Origin: Gemmatimonadales bacterium UBA7889
Lineage (GTDB): Bacteria > Gemmatimonadota > Gemmatimonadetes > Longimicrobiales > Gaopeijiaceae
Assembly: GCA_002501085.1 (NCBI GenBank)
Contig: DLRL01000015.1
Location: 18,954-25,570, forward strand
Length of the DNA: 6,617 nt
Direction of reading: 5' to 3'
The notes below the pieces were generated by a model, which did not search any database, was not told the DNA's origin, and worked only from the letters and a program-made list of their open reading frames with translations. Positions 6,286-6,617 of the stretch are shown piece by piece; the first letter of the stretch is position 1; every line of letters starts with the position of its first letter. A program made the translations under genes and the position numbers.

Positions 6286-6314
6286 AGCGAGACGAGTGCG
6301 CGTCACGGGGGTAC

Positions 6315-6617
6315 TCATCCACCTGCGGGAGATCGAGAGATCCACAAGGCCATCAACATCAGCAGGGGAAGCGCACTAAATAGGAGTATGCGCCACCCGA
6401 GTGGGGATGGCTCCGCATCGACGCTGAGATCCGCTGTATAGACCAGGTCACTCAGTGGTGAGTTATCTCCGTTCCCTGAGTTTGCGGTCACATGGAACAC
6501 GACACTGTTCCCGGTGGAAGGAGCAATCCACTGCATGGACCAAGAGGTTGAGTCGGGCGCTGACATACTTGAGCCCTGGCGAGTCTGATGGGCGTACTGC
6601 ACACCTTTAGTGCCTAT
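6315..6617 (-). CDS. C-terminal part of a Reeler/choice-of-anchor-V-like membrane-anchored protein (cut by window edge)
   Basis: The frame is open through the right edge of the window, so only about the last 100 residues are seen and the start is outside. The visible part reads GVQYAHQTRQGSS, then WSMQWIAPSTGNSVVFHV, then ANSGNGDNSPLSDLVYTADL. This pattern (Trp-rich strand, aromatic-x-Ala-Pro, a strand with VxFxV, then a GNGD turn and a YT strand) is that of the C-terminal half of Reeler-like beta-sandwich domains in bacterial proteins labelled choice-of-anchor V. It ends with a hydrophobic helix, ILLFSALPLLMLMALWI, and the short tail SRSPAGG, a typical C-terminal membrane or cell-surface anchor. 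An export signal would be expected upstream. The protein is likely extracytoplasmic and its ligand is unknown. The GTG at 6602-6600 is in frame but lies inside the domain, so it is probably not the true start. Confidence 0.6.
   Translation of the reverse strand: MGTKGVQYAHQTRQGSSMSAPDSTSWSMQWIAPSTGNSVVFHVTANSGNGDNSPLSDLVYTADLSVDAEPSPLGWRILLFSALPLLMLMALWISRSPAGG

Larger units (their letters stand above)
6200..6314. other. Intergenic region with hairpin and short direct repeat
   Basis: This is the 115-base gap between the end of the anchored surface-protein gene and the YfcC-family gene. It contains a perfect inverted repeat, CCGCTA (6269-6274) and TAGCGG (6280-6285), around a 5-base loop. Two copies of GGGGGTAC (6258-6265 and 6307-6314) flank it. 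The hairpin could end or stabilise the upstream minus-strand transcript, but no T-run follows it in either direction. Confidence 0.4.

Noticed and set aside
6258..6314. Insertion sequence or MITE bounded by 8-base target duplications
   Set aside because: Only about 41 bases lie between the repeats, the hairpin is not at their borders, and there are no terminal inverted repeats next to the direct repeats.

Overview
The window is ordinary bacterial chromosomal DNA of moderate GC content, densely packed with genes. It holds six complete protein genes plus the 3' end of a seventh cut by the right edge. I see no rRNA, tRNA, CRISPR array, insertion sequence or phage gene. The gene complement, the long lysine-led GroES variant with an acidic tail, and the Reeler-like surface protein remind me of an uncultured Gemmatimonadota-like or related environmental lineage. 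That placement rests on memory of protein style, not on a marker gene, and is only a modest-confidence inference.

Left half, + strand (1-4247): a concentrative nucleoside transporter (CNT/NupC family) runs into a PfkB-family kinase with a 4-base start/stop overlap. This looks like an import-and-phosphorylate pair for nucleoside salvage. After a 73-base gap with a clear ribosome binding site comes an unusual GroES-type co-chaperonin, with no groEL nearby. An RsmB/RsmF-type rRNA cytosine-5 methyltransferase follows, and its reading frame is already open inside the 3' end of groES. The last two genes have protein-folding and ribosome-maturation roles and were probably read together.

Right half, - strand (4248-6617): read right to left, there is the C-terminal end of a Reeler/choice-of-anchor-V-like secreted protein with a terminal membrane anchor, then a YfcC-family polytopic transporter, then a MutT-like Nudix hydrolase. 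The methyltransferase and Nudix genes converge with stop codons that touch (TAGCTA), leaving no room for a terminator between them.

No large new system is evident. The most curious spots are the 170-base stretch between the YfcC and Nudix genes, where an ATG overlaps the yfcC stop, a GGGAAAG heptamer sits in frame, and a -1 shift would yield a 40-residue basic-then-hydrophobic peptide; the atypical GroES; and the small hairpin with flanking GGGGGTAC copies upstream of the YfcC gene.
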